Counted from the first letter of the stretch, positions 7,953 to 16,065 are shown. The stretch is DNA of 54,823 nt from Paenibacillus eucommiae (GCF_017874215.1 NZ_JAGGLB010000051.1:1-54823); one strand, 5' to 3'. Numbers and translations: made by a program. The notes: generated by a model not told the origin, from the letters alone.

Positions 7953-8726
7953 ATGTACACACTTCTTTTGGTTGACGATGAATATGAAATAAGGACAGGG
8001 CTTTGCAATTATTTCCCGTGGGATGAAATCGGTTTCGAGGTTGTAGGACAAGCGGAAAATGGTAAACAGGCATTGGATTTCGTGAAAAATAATGAAGTTG
8101 ATGTTATACTTTCTGACATTGAAATGCCTGTAATGACAGGTATTGAACTGGCCGAAGAGCTTCAAAAACAAAAATCAAAAATTAAGATTATTTTTTTAAG
8201 CGGTCACAGGAATTTTGAATTTGCACAGAAAGCGGTGTCATATGGTGTTAAAAGCTATGTCGTAAAATCAACCAAGTCTAGTGAGCTTGTCAATGTATTT
8301 AAAAAGATTAAAGATGAACTCGATCAGGAAACCGGTGAAATTGATCTTCCATCCAAAGAATTAACAGAAGATTCGGAGGAAGTCTATAATTTTTACGATC
8401 GACTAATACTCACAATTAAGAACCATATTAAAGAGCATTATAAGGATGTTGAGCTTGAAGATATCTCCGAGCTTGTACATATGAATCCAAATTATATCAG
8501 CAGATTATTCAAGAAAAAAACCGGACAAAATTTTTCCGATTATCTTCTATCCATTAGAATGGAAAAAGCATTAGAACTGCTAAAAGATATCAAATACAAG
8601 ACCTATGAAGTAAGCTATATGCTTGGTTACAGTAATGTAAAAAATTTCACAAGAACGTTCAAAAGTTATTACGGCAAAAGCCCAAGAGAATTTAGAATTA
8701 ACGAAAACCTCAATGGTGTGGAATAA
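7953..8726 (+). CDS. YesN-type response regulator with AraC DNA-binding domain
   Basis: A 257-aa transcription factor. The N-terminal receiver domain has VDDE at 7-10, the phosphoacceptor D55 in ILSDIEMP, and the switch Lys in SYVVKST. The C-terminus (about 150-255) is an AraC-type double helix-turn-helix with YISRLFKKKTGQNFSDYL and VSYMLGYSNVKNFTRTFKSYYGKSPREFR. The open frame begins at 7911, but ATG 7953 was chosen because GGAGG precedes it at the right distance and the receiver fold begins immediately (MYTLLLVDDE). It lies 21 bp before the sensor kinase gene. It probably activates the divergent ABC-transporter operon in response to the extracellular sugar. Confidence 0.93.
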   Translation: MYTLLLVDDEYEIRTGLCNYFPWDEIGFEVVGQAENGKQALDFVKNNEVDVILSDIEMPVMTGIELAEELQKQKSKIKIIFLSGHRNFEFAQKAVSYGVKSYVVKSTKSSELVNVFKKIKDELDQETGEIDLPSKELTEDSEEVYNFYDRLILTIKNHIKEHYKDVELEDISELVHMNPNYISRLFKKKTGQNFSDYLLSIRMEKALELLKDIKYKTYEVSYMLGYSNVKNFTRTFKSYYGKSPREFRINENLNGVE

Positions 8727-8747
8727 TATGGAACGGCGGGAGCGCAC

Positions 8748-10511
8748 ATGAAAAAACAATTTTTCTTTAAAAACCTTGCCCTTTTCCTTGTACCCTTGTT
8801 GATTCCGTTATTCATTTTTGGAGTTTCGTCCATTGTACTTACACAAAATAATTTGAAAAGCAATATCAATAAAAATAATACAAGCTTATTAAAACAAACC
8901 AAAGAAAACGTCGAACTTGTATTAAATGAAGTGGATCAATTGAGCCTGGTTTATGATACAAATGCTGACATTGGTTTTGAAATGGATTCCATACTGCAAA
9001 ACAATTCAACTACTTATGAGAGAAATGTAGCAGCGAAAATTATTAAAGGATTTATGAATGCTGATCCGAGCGCAAGACCCTACATTTATTCCATCTATGT
9101 TTACTATGACAGTGCAGGAAGCAATTTCTTCTCGTCTAGCGACGGTGTAACCAATTTAGAGAAAGTAATCGATCATTCATGGTACGAAAGCTACCGGAAA
9201 CAGGATCAGAATAAGCAATTCTGGACTGAAGCCAGAGAAATTAAACGATATACATTTGAAGAAAAACCTGTACAGATTGTCTCTATTTATCATCGTATGT
9301 TATCGCGCAAAGGTGTTATTATACTGAACATCCAACCGCAATATATTGAAAACATTCTTAATAGTATTACGCCCCTTCCTGATCAAAGTTTACTGGTTAT
9401 GAATGAAGACAAACAGGTTATTTTCCAAAATGCTAACGCACCATTATTAAACGATATTGATCTTAATCAAATTAGTCAATCATCCTCAGACTTTTTTACA
9501 ATGAAATTTAAGAGCGGCTCTTATATGATTTCAAAGCATCAGTCAGAAAGATATGGCTGGAAATACCTGTCCATCGTCCCTTTGCAAACGCTTTACGAAT
9601 TCCCCTCCAAGCTCGGAGGATTAATGCTGATGTTACTCTTAACGGCATTTTTAATTGGCCTTGGGCTGACCTACTATATTACAAGCAGAAATTACAGGCA
9701 AATATCGAATATCGTCCATATACTTGATTCAGCAGAAAGCGGGAACCCCCTCCCTCCATTACCTGATCGTATCAAAGACGAGTATAGCTATATCAGTAAC
9801 AATATCCTAAAAACTTTTATAGAGCATAGTTTCCTTAAAGTTACATTATCCGAGAAAAAGTTCAGGATGAAAGCTATGGAGCTTATAGCGTTGCAAGCAC
9901 AAATCAACCCCCACTTTCTATTTAATACATTAAAAACAATATACTGGAAATCATACGCCCTATCAGGAGGTCAAAATGAGGTAAGCAAAATGATAGAAAA
10001 CCTCTCAGACATTCTGGATTATTCTCTAAATAACCCAGCAGTATTAGTTACTTTGGAAGAAGAAATACGGACGACAATGAGTTATACAGAAATTCAACAG
10101 GTACGTTACAAAGATAATTTTGACATTATATGGGATATTGATGATCGTGTTAAACAGCTTACTGTGATAAAACTAATATTGCAGCCAATTATTGAGAACA
10201 GCATACATCACGGTATTAGAACAAAAGAAGGGAAAAGCCTAATAAAAGTAAAAGCCTTCTTAGTGAATTCGCTGCTTAGAATCTCAATTATTGACAATGG
10301 TATTGGTATAGACCCTGAAGCACTGAAAAAAATAAATGAAAAACTAAAAGACTCGGAAGACTATTCCGATCATATCGGTTTATTCAATACAGATAAGAGA
10401 TTGAAGCTTAATTATGGTGAGGAATATGGGCTAAAACTAAAGAGTAAACTTGGATTGGGAACGGTTGTTTGTATGTATATTCCCATCTCTCCAGAAGATC
10501 CAACTGATTAG
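8748..10511 (+). CDS. YesM-type sensor histidine kinase
   Basis: Membrane sensor kinase, 587 aa. One transmembrane helix lies near residues 9-30 (LALFLVPLLIPLFIFGVSSI), followed by an extracytoplasmic sensor domain of about 250 residues. A second helix (LMLMLLLTAFLIGLGLTYYI) leads to a short linker and the His_kinase domain with the phosphorylated His (about residue 388) in QINPHFLFNTLKTIYW. The ATPase domain carries the N-box IIENSIHHGI and the G-box DNGIGID. GGGAG precedes the ATG. It pairs with the YesN-type regulator immediately upstream and with the divergent sugar importer; such pairs sense oligosaccharides directly or via the binding protein. Confidence 0.94.
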   Translation: MKKQFFFKNLALFLVPLLIPLFIFGVSSIVLTQNNLKSNINKNNTSLLKQTKENVELVLNEVDQLSLVYDTNADIGFEMDSILQNNSTTYERNVAAKIIKGFMNADPSARPYIYSIYVYYDSAGSNFFSSSDGVTNLEKVIDHSWYESYRKQDQNKQFWTEAREIKRYTFEEKPVQIVSIYHRMLSRKGVIILNIQPQYIENILNSITPLPDQSLLVMNEDKQVIFQNANAPLLNDIDLNQISQSSSDFFTMKFKSGSYMISKHQSERYGWKYLSIVPLQTLYEFPSKLGGLMLMLLLTAFLIGLGLTYYITSRNYRQISNIVHILDSAESGNPLPPLPDRIKDEYSYISNNILKTFIEHSFLKVTLSEKKFRMKAMELIALQAQINPHFLFNTLKTIYWKSYALSGGQNEVSKMIENLSDILDYSLNNPAVLVTLEEEIRTTMSYTEIQQVRYKDNFDIIWDIDDRVKQLTVIKLILQPIIENSIHHGIRTKEGKSLIKVKAFLVNSLLRISIIDNGIGIDPEALKKINEKLKDSEDYSDHIGLFNTDKRLKLNYGEEYGLKLKSKLGLGTVVCMYIPISPEDPTD

Positions 10512-10598
10512 ACTCCAAGTTTCAGGATTCTAAATGAAACATTTGACACCTCTATGCGAGCTATATGAAACCGGATACAAAAACATGCTGCTTAATCT

Positions 10599-11097
10599 GG
10601 CTCAACACCACAATCAGTGCTTGACAAATTAATGGACAGCTAAAACTGGAAAAACATCTGCCAATCCTGTACGATTGAAAGTCCTACCCAACCACAAAAG
10701 AGGAATAGACCGATGCAGAATCCGTATATCACGACGACGGAAGATATCTTCCAGATACGGAAAGGACCTGGACCTGTCTCTAACGGTCACCGCTGACCTT
10801 TAGAGGCTGATTTTTACATATTCACGATTCTAATGGACATCCGCGGCCATTAGAAGGCGGTTTTCCCCACAATCGCCCCCTTTTCATCCTGTAAGGGACA
10901 TCCATGACCGTTACAATCTCATTTCGCTGCATTTCCGCTTCTAGCGGACTGCGGTGACCTTTAGCGCACGTGTTACCCTCGCCGATATGAAAATAGCTAT
11001 GACAAGTACCGGGCCGCTATAAAGCTGGCATTTTCGTAGCATTTAACCGCCATCGAATGTTTGCTTGACTGTCAAGCACTGATTATTAGGTTGAGCC
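10599..11097. mobile_element. 499-bp deletion derivative of the IS seen at the window start (MITE-like)
   Basis: Terminal inverted repeats of 28 bp lie at 10599-10626 and 11070-11097 (GGCTCAAC, five variable bases, AATCAGTGCTTGACA). Directly outside are CTTAATCT (10591-10598) and ATTAATCT (11098-11105), a 7-of-8 match consistent with an 8-bp target duplication. The left 144 bp is the reverse complement of the IS end at 1-143 and includes the putative transposase start (ATG at 10713, MQNPYITTTEDIFQIRKG) that runs into a stop after about 27 codons. The rest of the transposase is missing and is replaced by four palindromic units. The element therefore cannot transpose itself but could be mobilised in trans. 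Confidence 0.7.
10778..10965. repeat. Four imperfect palindromes at 50/61/50-bp spacing inside the deleted IS
   Basis: Units of about 26 bp of the form CTAA-GG-nnn-CC-TTAG lie at 10778-10805, 10829-10854, 10890-10915 and 10940-10965. The second has a perfect 8-bp stem TCTAATGG/CCATTAGA; the third is TGTAAgGG/CCgTTACA. Their centres are 50, 61 and 50 bp apart, close to 5, 6 and 5 helical turns. They share no sequence with the IS ends and may have been an independent repeat array captured by the element. Confidence 0.6.
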
Positions 11098-11105
11098 ATT
11101 AATCT

Positions 11106-11327
11106 CAGCATGTTTTTACTTGAATTCCATAGAAAGTTCTATTATAAACGAATTCCATCTTGATTAATTTGGATGATTTATCCATAATCGTACTATCTTA
11201 ACCCTCAAATACATTCAAAGGAGTGATGATGTTTGGATACGAACAAACAAATCGAGAAGCAGATGCGAGGTTTATATTTGTAGATGAATATATCCTCTCA
11301 TCCGTTTAAGGGAGGCACACGAGCGAA
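11106..11327 (+). other. Leader region of the acetyltransferase gene, with a possible short ORF
   Basis: After the IS target duplication there is no recognisable gene. AAAGGAG at 11218-11224 precedes short overlapping frames, for example TTG at 11233 reading MDTNKQIEKQMRGLYL then stop. Such a leader peptide upstream of a resistance-type acetyltransferase could be a translational attenuator, but the evidence is only a Shine-Dalgarno and 16 codons. Confidence 0.25.
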
Positions 11328-12488
11328 ATGGATTCAAACAACATGGTTCATACATTGGAACTCACTAGCGAAAGCTTTAATAAAGCAACAGGCCTTTTTG
11401 AAGCTTTGAAGCATCACATTTCTATTCAAGGTGTTGTGACAGGCTCTATAGCCGGTAGAATTTTTCTGTCTAAAGATTGTAGCTCGGCCTTATTAACAAA
11501 TCCGCAAGGCATTTTTATAGGGGGAAGTCCAGAGAACCATTTGTTTTTTGTAGAAGCTAACACACTGCTTAAAGAAGAGCTGTTACCTTGCCGTGCGTCT
11601 GCGGGTAAATTAGATTATGTACTCTTCTATCCAACAGATAACTATTGGGAGGAAGCTATTGGCGAGGTAATGAAAGATTTACTGCCGATGAAAAGCGGGC
11701 GAATGACTTTTTCTCACGATTTGGATCATGTGCAAAGCTCCTTTTATGATGGTGTTTTTCCGGTGACTGGCAGTTTATTAAAGCAACAAGATTTAACAGG
11801 ACTTGATGGCGTAGTAAGCGAAATTCAAGAGGGCTGGCCTTCCATAGAAGCATTTGAGGACAACGGTTTTGGGTGTGTGGCTATTCAAGATACGAAAGAG
11901 GGCTCTACTATAATTAGCTGGTGCCTGACGGATTGGGTTGTTGGTAATGAGTGTGAGTTTGGCATTGAAACGGTTGAAAGCTTTCGAGGAAACGGATGGG
12001 CGCGAAAAACAGCCTCAGGTGCACTATTACTCGCAAAACAGCGCGGCCTAAAAAGGGTTGGTTGGCAGTGTTGGTCCAATAATATAGGATCACAAAAAAC
12101 AGCCTTATCTGCAGGCTTTGAGCTGCTAGCTGATTTTCCAGTCATGTTCGGATGGAATCGCCCCCTAAACAACCTTCTTGTCAATGGAAACCACTATATG
12201 CGTGGGAATAGTAAGTATGGTGTAGAGAAAAACTACGCCCGCGCAGCTTGGAGTTATGCACAAGCGCTAGATAAAGGCTCGGACTGGAATGGAGATGCTG
12301 CACTTTATTGGAATGCTTCCTGCATGTTCTATTTGACAGGCGAAACAGAACGAGCGAAGCATTATTACAATACAGCTGTTGAAAAGGGCTGGAAAGACAT
12401 CTACCAGCCCCATTATCATGAACATGTTTATAGGGAACAGGATAGTGAACAAATCGCACGTATTCTAGCTGAACCTTCTGAAACCTAG
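11328..12488 (+). CDS. ZmaR-type GNAT acetyltransferase with C-terminal TPR-like tail
   Basis: A 386-aa protein of the GNAT_acetyltran family that includes ZmaR, the zwittermicin A resistance acetyltransferase. The N-terminal half (residues 1-160) is the family-specific regulatory-like domain. The GNAT core around residues 165-285 shows SIISWCLTDWVVGNECEFGI, the acetyl-CoA loop ESFRGNGWARK (Q/RxxGxG/A-like), and a VGWQCWSNNIGSQKTALSAGF segment, which is the typical asparagine/AGF motif. The last 100 residues (NYARAAWSYAQALDKG ... ERAKHYYNTAVEKGWKD) resemble helical tetratricopeptide-like repeats. GGGAGG lies 12 bp before the ATG. A shorter, decayed copy lies at 13357-13881. The substrate is unknown; an antibiotic or metabolite amine is plausible. 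Confidence 0.85.
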   Translation: MDSNNMVHTLELTSESFNKATGLFEALKHHISIQGVVTGSIAGRIFLSKDCSSALLTNPQGIFIGGSPENHLFFVEANTLLKEELLPCRASAGKLDYVLFYPTDNYWEEAIGEVMKDLLPMKSGRMTFSHDLDHVQSSFYDGVFPVTGSLLKQQDLTGLDGVVSEIQEGWPSIEAFEDNGFGCVAIQDTKEGSTIISWCLTDWVVGNECEFGIETVESFRGNGWARKTASGALLLAKQRGLKRVGWQCWSNNIGSQKTALSAGFELLADFPVMFGWNRPLNNLLVNGNHYMRGNSKYGVEKNYARAAWSYAQALDKGSDWNGDAALYWNASCMFYLTGETERAKHYYNTAVEKGWKDIYQPHYHEHVYREQDSEQIARILAEPSET

Positions 12489-12515
12489 CATTGATTCTGA
12501 GCTCCCTCTAAATGA

Positions 12516-12571
12516 CAAATGACAAAAAGGACTTAACGACCATAAGGCTGTAACGTCCTTTTTGACATTTG
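12516..12571. terminator. Bidirectional terminator between convergent genes
   Basis: Arms 12516-12532 (CAAATGACAAAAAGGAC) and 12555-12571 are perfect complements over 17 bp. The A-rich and T-rich outer arms (AAAAAGGAC/GTCCTTTTT) serve both the acetyltransferase gene ending at 12488 and the minus-strand gene ending at 12583. Confidence 0.75.
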
Positions 12572-12582
12572 CCTCCTCCAGG

Positions 12583-12918
12583 TTAGAAGCAGGAGAACGA
12601 TTCGATTCGTCCAAGATCGAACCCGGAGAACATCCAGAAGAATCCGTTCCATCGAAAGCCCGAGACGGATGTCCGTCCGACGAAGACGGGATAGAACCAG
12701 AAACCGGGTCCGCTCCGCGGCCAAATGTAGGTATAACGGAACATACAGCGGGAGATAGCGCCCGGATCAACAGCAAATGTTGCCGCAAGAGGCTGAGGCG
12801 GAATGGTTTGAGGCGGTGGCGAAGGGGGTGGCTGCGGTCCGCCTTGCGGTCCTTGCTGTCCTGGAACGCCTTGTGGTCCTAGGCCGCCCTGCGGCCCAAA
12901 AGGAGGAAAAAAGGTCAA
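12583..12918 (-). CDS. Short collagen-like protein
   Basis: A 111-aa protein with about seven Gly-X-Y triplets near the N-terminus (GPQGGLGPQGVPGQQGPQGG), a proline-rich PQPPPSPPPQTIPPQP stretch, and then a 65-residue Cys/Trp/Phe-rich domain (YIWPRSGPGFWFYPVFVGR ... FRWNGFFWMFSGFDL). TTG 12918 is chosen because AGGAG lies seven bases upstream; the GTG at 12927 touches the Shine-Dalgarno. Collagen-like triplets in spore-forming Firmicutes are typical of exosporium or coat filament proteins, so a spore-surface role is possible but unproven. It lies 38 bp downstream of the Sm-like gene, probably in the same operon. Overlapping plus-strand open frames are shadows. Confidence 0.65.
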   Translation of the reverse strand: MTFFPPFGPQGGLGPQGVPGQQGPQGGPQPPPSPPPQTIPPQPLAATFAVDPGAISRCMFRYTYIWPRSGPGFWFYPVFVGRTSVSGFRWNGFFWMFSGFDLGRIESFSCF

Positions 12919-12956
12919 ACGAATCACTCCTATCGTCGTTGAATGATCTTCTGCCC

Positions 12957-13280
12957 TTACAGCAGCGAAATCGCAAGAAGATTGAACAGTACCAGAGGGA
13001 GCACGACATTGCTGTTAACATAAGGGTTCGGGTAGCCCGGAAAAAAGGCGCGAGAGTAGCCCTCGTTAGACAAGCTCAAGTAGAGAATACTTTTGTCGCA
13101 ATGCACGATGTGTCCTTCGAAGACTTCACCGTCCATCGTCTCTACCTTCACCAGCCGATTGGCGTGCTGACCGCACAGTTGATGAAGATGGTCTTTCACC
13201 GAACACAGCAGTTGATGCACTTCTGAATGGCATTGATAAATCGGCGTCAGCGTGGGCTGAGCCATGCTTGACATGTTCAT
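12957..13280 (-). CDS. Small Sm-like (LSM/Hfq-type barrel?) protein with hydrophobic tail
   Basis: A 107-aa protein that I cannot name. Residues 8-40 form a Cys/His-rich helix (IYQCHSEVHQLLCSVKDHLHQLCGQHANRL). Residues 43-70 read VKVETMDGEVFEGHIVHCDKSILYLSL, a strand pattern (hydrophobic-x-T-x-DG-xx-x-G-x-I-x-x-D-xx-x-YLSL) that looks like the Sm1 motif of LSM/Hfq barrels. The tail VVLPLVLFNLLAISLL is hydrophobic. AGGAGGTC precedes ATG 13280. It is co-directional with the collagen-like gene. Its position between two copies of the ZmaR-like gene suggests the block was inserted or captured during a duplication. A membrane- or spore-coat-associated role is possible. Confidence 0.65.
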   Translation of the reverse strand: MNMSSMAQPTLTPIYQCHSEVHQLLCSVKDHLHQLCGQHANRLVKVETMDGEVFEGHIVHCDKSILYLSLSNEGYSRAFFPGYPNPYVNSNVVLPLVLFNLLAISLL

Positions 13281-13356
13281 GATACAGACCTCCTATTCGA
13301 ACCTGAATTATCCTATGCATAAGCCCAGTTATGTGTTACTAAAGTTTGACGCTTGC

Positions 13357-13881
13357 AGCTTTAACAAAGCAGCAGGCCTTTCCAGAGAACCATTTGTTTT
13401 TTGTAGAAGCTAACACACTGCTTAAAGAAGAGCTGTTACCTTACCGTGCGTCTGTAAGTAAATTAGATTATGTACTCTTCTATCTATCAGATAACTATTG
13501 GGATGGGACTTGATGGCGTAGTAAACGAAATTCAAGAGGACTGGCCTTCCATAGAAGCATTTGAGGACAACGGTTTTGGGTGTGTGGCTATTCAAGATAC
13601 GAGGAAACGGATGGGCGCGAAAAATAGCCTCAGGTGCAGCTTGGAGTTACGCACAAGCGCTTGATAGAGACTGGGACTGGGATGGAGATTGGGCACTATA
13701 CTGGGATGCTGCTTGCCTGTTTTAATTGACAGGTGAAACGGAACGAGCGAAGCATTATTACAATGCAGCTGTTGAAAAGGGGTGGAAGGACATCTACCAG
13801 CCCCATTATCATGAATATGTCTATAGGGAACAGGATAGTGAACAAATCGCACGTATTCTAGCTGAAACTTTTGAAACCTAG
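13357..13881 (+). pseudogene. Decayed second copy of the ZmaR-like acetyltransferase gene
   Basis: Sequence from AGCTTTAACAAAGCAGC to the final TAG at 13881 aligns to 11328-12488 with high identity, but blocks are missing. The junctions are near 13380 (loses about 135 bp), 13500 (about 140 bp), 13602 (about 95 bp, joined at CGA) and 13641 (about 210 bp, joined at GC). Near 13723 a Tyr codon has become TAA. The C-terminal TPR-like region is otherwise intact. The pattern of repeated short-homology deletions points to neutral decay after duplication. No functional protein is expected. Confidence 0.85.
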
Positions 13882-13893
13882 CATCGATTCTGA

Positions 13894-13914
13894 GCCGCTG
13901 CTATAGCGGCTTTT
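13894..13914 (+). terminator. Terminator after the decayed acetyltransferase copy
   Basis: GCCGCT, loop GCTAT, AGCGGC, followed by TTTT. It sits directly after the pseudogene stop codon and faces the minus-strand kinase gene. Confidence 0.55.
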
Positions 13915-13962
13915 AAATGCTGCCATCATTTGAGAACAGCAAAGAATCATTATATCTATGGT

Positions 13963-14538
13963 CTACTCTAACTGCTTAATTAACCTATTAACGATCTCAT
14001 CTGCCAGTACATCAATAGCTTTTATTCCGTCGACGATCAGATCGCTGTTTTGCATCACATTTTTATTCACGATAGCGTATGTATCCCTGCCCACAGTTAG
14101 ATATTGATCAACAAATTCTACTATATTCTCTAGTAATTTATTTACTTCGACATTTATTGGAGCAGCAATTGCAGCTCTTTTCACTGTCCTAGCAAATGCA
14201 ATCTCCAAAGGAATATCAATACAGACTACATAGTCGATAAAACTGGTAATGGAGTCTCGGTTCCTTCCGAACGGCTCCTCAACAATAACCCAACCGTTTA
14301 CTGCCTTCTGCTTGTTACGTAAAATCTGAAGGTCTTCAACCATTTTCGGAGTCAACCATTCATTGGGATCACAACCGTTACGGATCCATGATGTTAAATC
14401 TTCCGGGAATTGCGTAGTTTCTTTATAGTCATCAAAATGAAGTGAAATTGCATTTGGAAGGCGCTGAGCAATGGCCTGAACTAGACTAGTTTTACCCGAT
14501 CCTGAAGGCCCACTAAGTGAAACGACCGTAATCCCCAA
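13963..14538 (-). CDS. Uridine kinase-like P-loop NTPase
   Basis: A 191-aa cytoplasmic P-loop protein. The Walker A motif GPSGSGKTS is at 10-18, the nucleoside-kinase-like HFDDYKE follows at about 35-41, and a Walker-B-like strand VIVEEPFGR is at about 84-92. These features resemble uridine kinase/pantothenate kinase-type phosphotransferases and the small AAA-type nucleoside kinases common in Firmicutes. An Arg-rich lid (RTVKRAAIAA) follows. It is four bp downstream of the DUF1697 gene stop/start junction, so both are probably co-transcribed. The substrate is unknown. Confidence 0.75.
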   Translation of the reverse strand: MGITVVSLSGPSGSGKTSLVQAIAQRLPNAISLHFDDYKETTQFPEDLTSWIRNGCDPNEWLTPKMVEDLQILRNKQKAVNGWVIVEEPFGRNRDSITSFIDYVVCIDIPLEIAFARTVKRAAIAAPINVEVNKLLENIVEFVDQYLTVGRDTYAIVNKNVMQNSDLIVDGIKAIDVLADEIVNRLIKQLE

Positions 14539-14542
14539 TCAT

Positions 14543-15106
14543 TCACCCCTCCTCCATCTCACTTATCAAGGAAACGAGTTTGTTTACTGTTTTCCAATTT
14601 CGCACGGTCGCTGGGACTTTTAACATTTGAAGGCTATTGGCAAGCTTTGAGTTACGTATGCTTTGAGGAAATAGAAGAAACACCTCACGCCCCACAATGC
14701 GGAACTCATCATTTTCACTTTTGACAGTGCTGAGCCGCTCAACCCCTTCTTGTGAAGGTGCTTCCAGCAAAAACGAGACATACAAGCTTTCTGCTTCAGA
14801 AGCCGCCTCTGCTGCTGAAATTTCATCTGCCGAAAACGGACAGTTCGAAACAATTCTTTTCAATTCCTCGGCCTTTCTTAGAACAACAATTACCGAAAAA
14901 CCAAAAATCACCTCTATTTTATTTTCGATCTGCTTGCGCAGCACTTCTTCTTCTTTTTCCGATTCGAATAAAACATTGCCGCTTTGAATATACGTTTTAA
15001 CTCGGCTCAGGCCCATGGATTCAAACATATTTTTCAACGCAGCCATCTTGATCATATTCTTCCCGCCAACGTTAATACCTCGCAACAAAGCAACATAGAT
15101 CGTCAT
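14543..15106 (-). CDS. DUF1697 domain-containing protein
   Basis: A 187-aa protein whose N-terminus YVALLRGINVGGKNMIKMAAL and the following SMGLSRVKTYIQSGNVLFES are the diagnostic start of the DUF1697 family (small alpha/beta proteins of unknown function, widespread in Bacilli and Actinobacteria). The C-terminal signature VPATVRNWKTVNKLVSL is also present, so the gene is full length. It ends four bp before the kinase-like gene starts. No biochemical role is established for the family. Confidence 0.88.
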   Translation of the reverse strand: MTIYVALLRGINVGGKNMIKMAALKNMFESMGLSRVKTYIQSGNVLFESEKEEEVLRKQIENKIEVIFGFSVIVVLRKAEELKRIVSNCPFSADEISAAEAASEAESLYVSFLLEAPSQEGVERLSTVKSENDEFRIVGREVFLLFPQSIRNSKLANSLQMLKVPATVRNWKTVNKLVSLISEMEEG

Positions 15107-15224
15107 CTACCCCAGCACCCTTTTCAAAAATAGAGTTCATATCCATATCATTATATCTTATTTGTAAATAATAAGCGCGGCACATCGTTAGGGACAAATC
15201 AACTTGGAAAATCAGTGCATTTTT

Positions 15225-15890
15225 CTAAATTAACGCATACAGTTCATGCATAGGTCTGATCAAATTTTGTTTCATTATCGCAGCAGCCGTTTCTTTATCA
15301 CGTTTTTCCAAAGCTGCAATGAGCATTGCGTGCTCTTCTACTGAGGTAAGTGTCTCTGTGATCGGCTGTTTCAGAAAAACGTATTTAAATCTTCTGATGT
15401 GAATCTGCAGCGAGGCACTGAATGAAGCAACGTACATATTGTCAGAAGCCTCCACAATGAGATTATGCAGCTGTTCATCTATTTCCATCGCCTGATAAGG
15501 CTGACCGCTTTCGATAGCGTTGCTAAACTGTGCATTTAGTTCTTTCAGCATTTCAATCTGCTCGGGCAAAATGAGCTGCGATGCATATTCAGCCGCCAAA
15601 GCGTGCAGCGCGGCGAGGGTCGGATACATTTTTAATACATCGTCTTTCTCAATGTTCGTCACCTTCGTCTCTTTGCCGGGATGCATAGAAACGAGCCCCT
15701 GCACTTCCAGCAGTTGAAGAGCTTCCCTAATCGGGGTTCTGCTTACAGCCAAAGATTCTGCAAGCTCGGCATCCAGTAATTTTTCGCCTGGCAATAGAGT
15801 ACCCTCTATGATCCATCTTTGGAGCTGGGATAATGCTCGTTCTTTTGCGGACATACGGATTGGTGAAGAAAAATCTTTAGGTACAGGCAT
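15225..15890 (-). CDS. GntR family transcriptional regulator (FadR/FCD subfamily)
   Basis: A 221-aa repressor-type regulator. The N-terminal winged helix shows LSQLQRWIIEGTLLPGEKL and ELAESLAVSRTPIREALQLLEVQGLV. The C-terminal FCD domain has the metal-binding-type residues in EIDEQLHNLI and SVEEHAMLI. The open frame extends upstream to 15953, but ATG 15890 is used because AAGGA sits eight bases before it. The upstream region has a TATAAT -10 (minus strand, 15916-15921) and the palindrome CATACGTATG at 15934-15943, a candidate autoregulatory operator. No obvious target operon is adjacent. Confidence 0.9.
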   Translation of the reverse strand: MPVPKDFSSPIRMSAKERALSQLQRWIIEGTLLPGEKLLDAELAESLAVSRTPIREALQLLEVQGLVSMHPGKETKVTNIEKDDVLKMYPTLAALHALAAEYASQLILPEQIEMLKELNAQFSNAIESGQPYQAMEIDEQLHNLIVEASDNMYVASFSASLQIHIRRFKYVFLKQPITETLTSVEEHAMLIAALEKRDKETAAAIMKQNLIRPMHELYALI

Positions 15891-16065
15891 TTCATCCATC
15901 CTTACTGTAAATATCATTATACGCAATATATCGCATACGTATGTTGAATGCAACCCTTTTGAAGCTTCTTTGCAACTTCATCTATGGGGCCTGGTTCTGG
16001 TTCTGGAGCTAAGGCTAGTTAATCTGGGTCTGCGACGGATTCCCCCGGCTGAACAAGAATTCCCC

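Noticed and set aside
12562..13226. Plus-strand open frames of 106 and 149 codons
   Set aside because: They overlap two minus-strand genes with ribosome binding sites and recognisable composition; the plus-strand products are Arg/Leu-rich shadow sequence.
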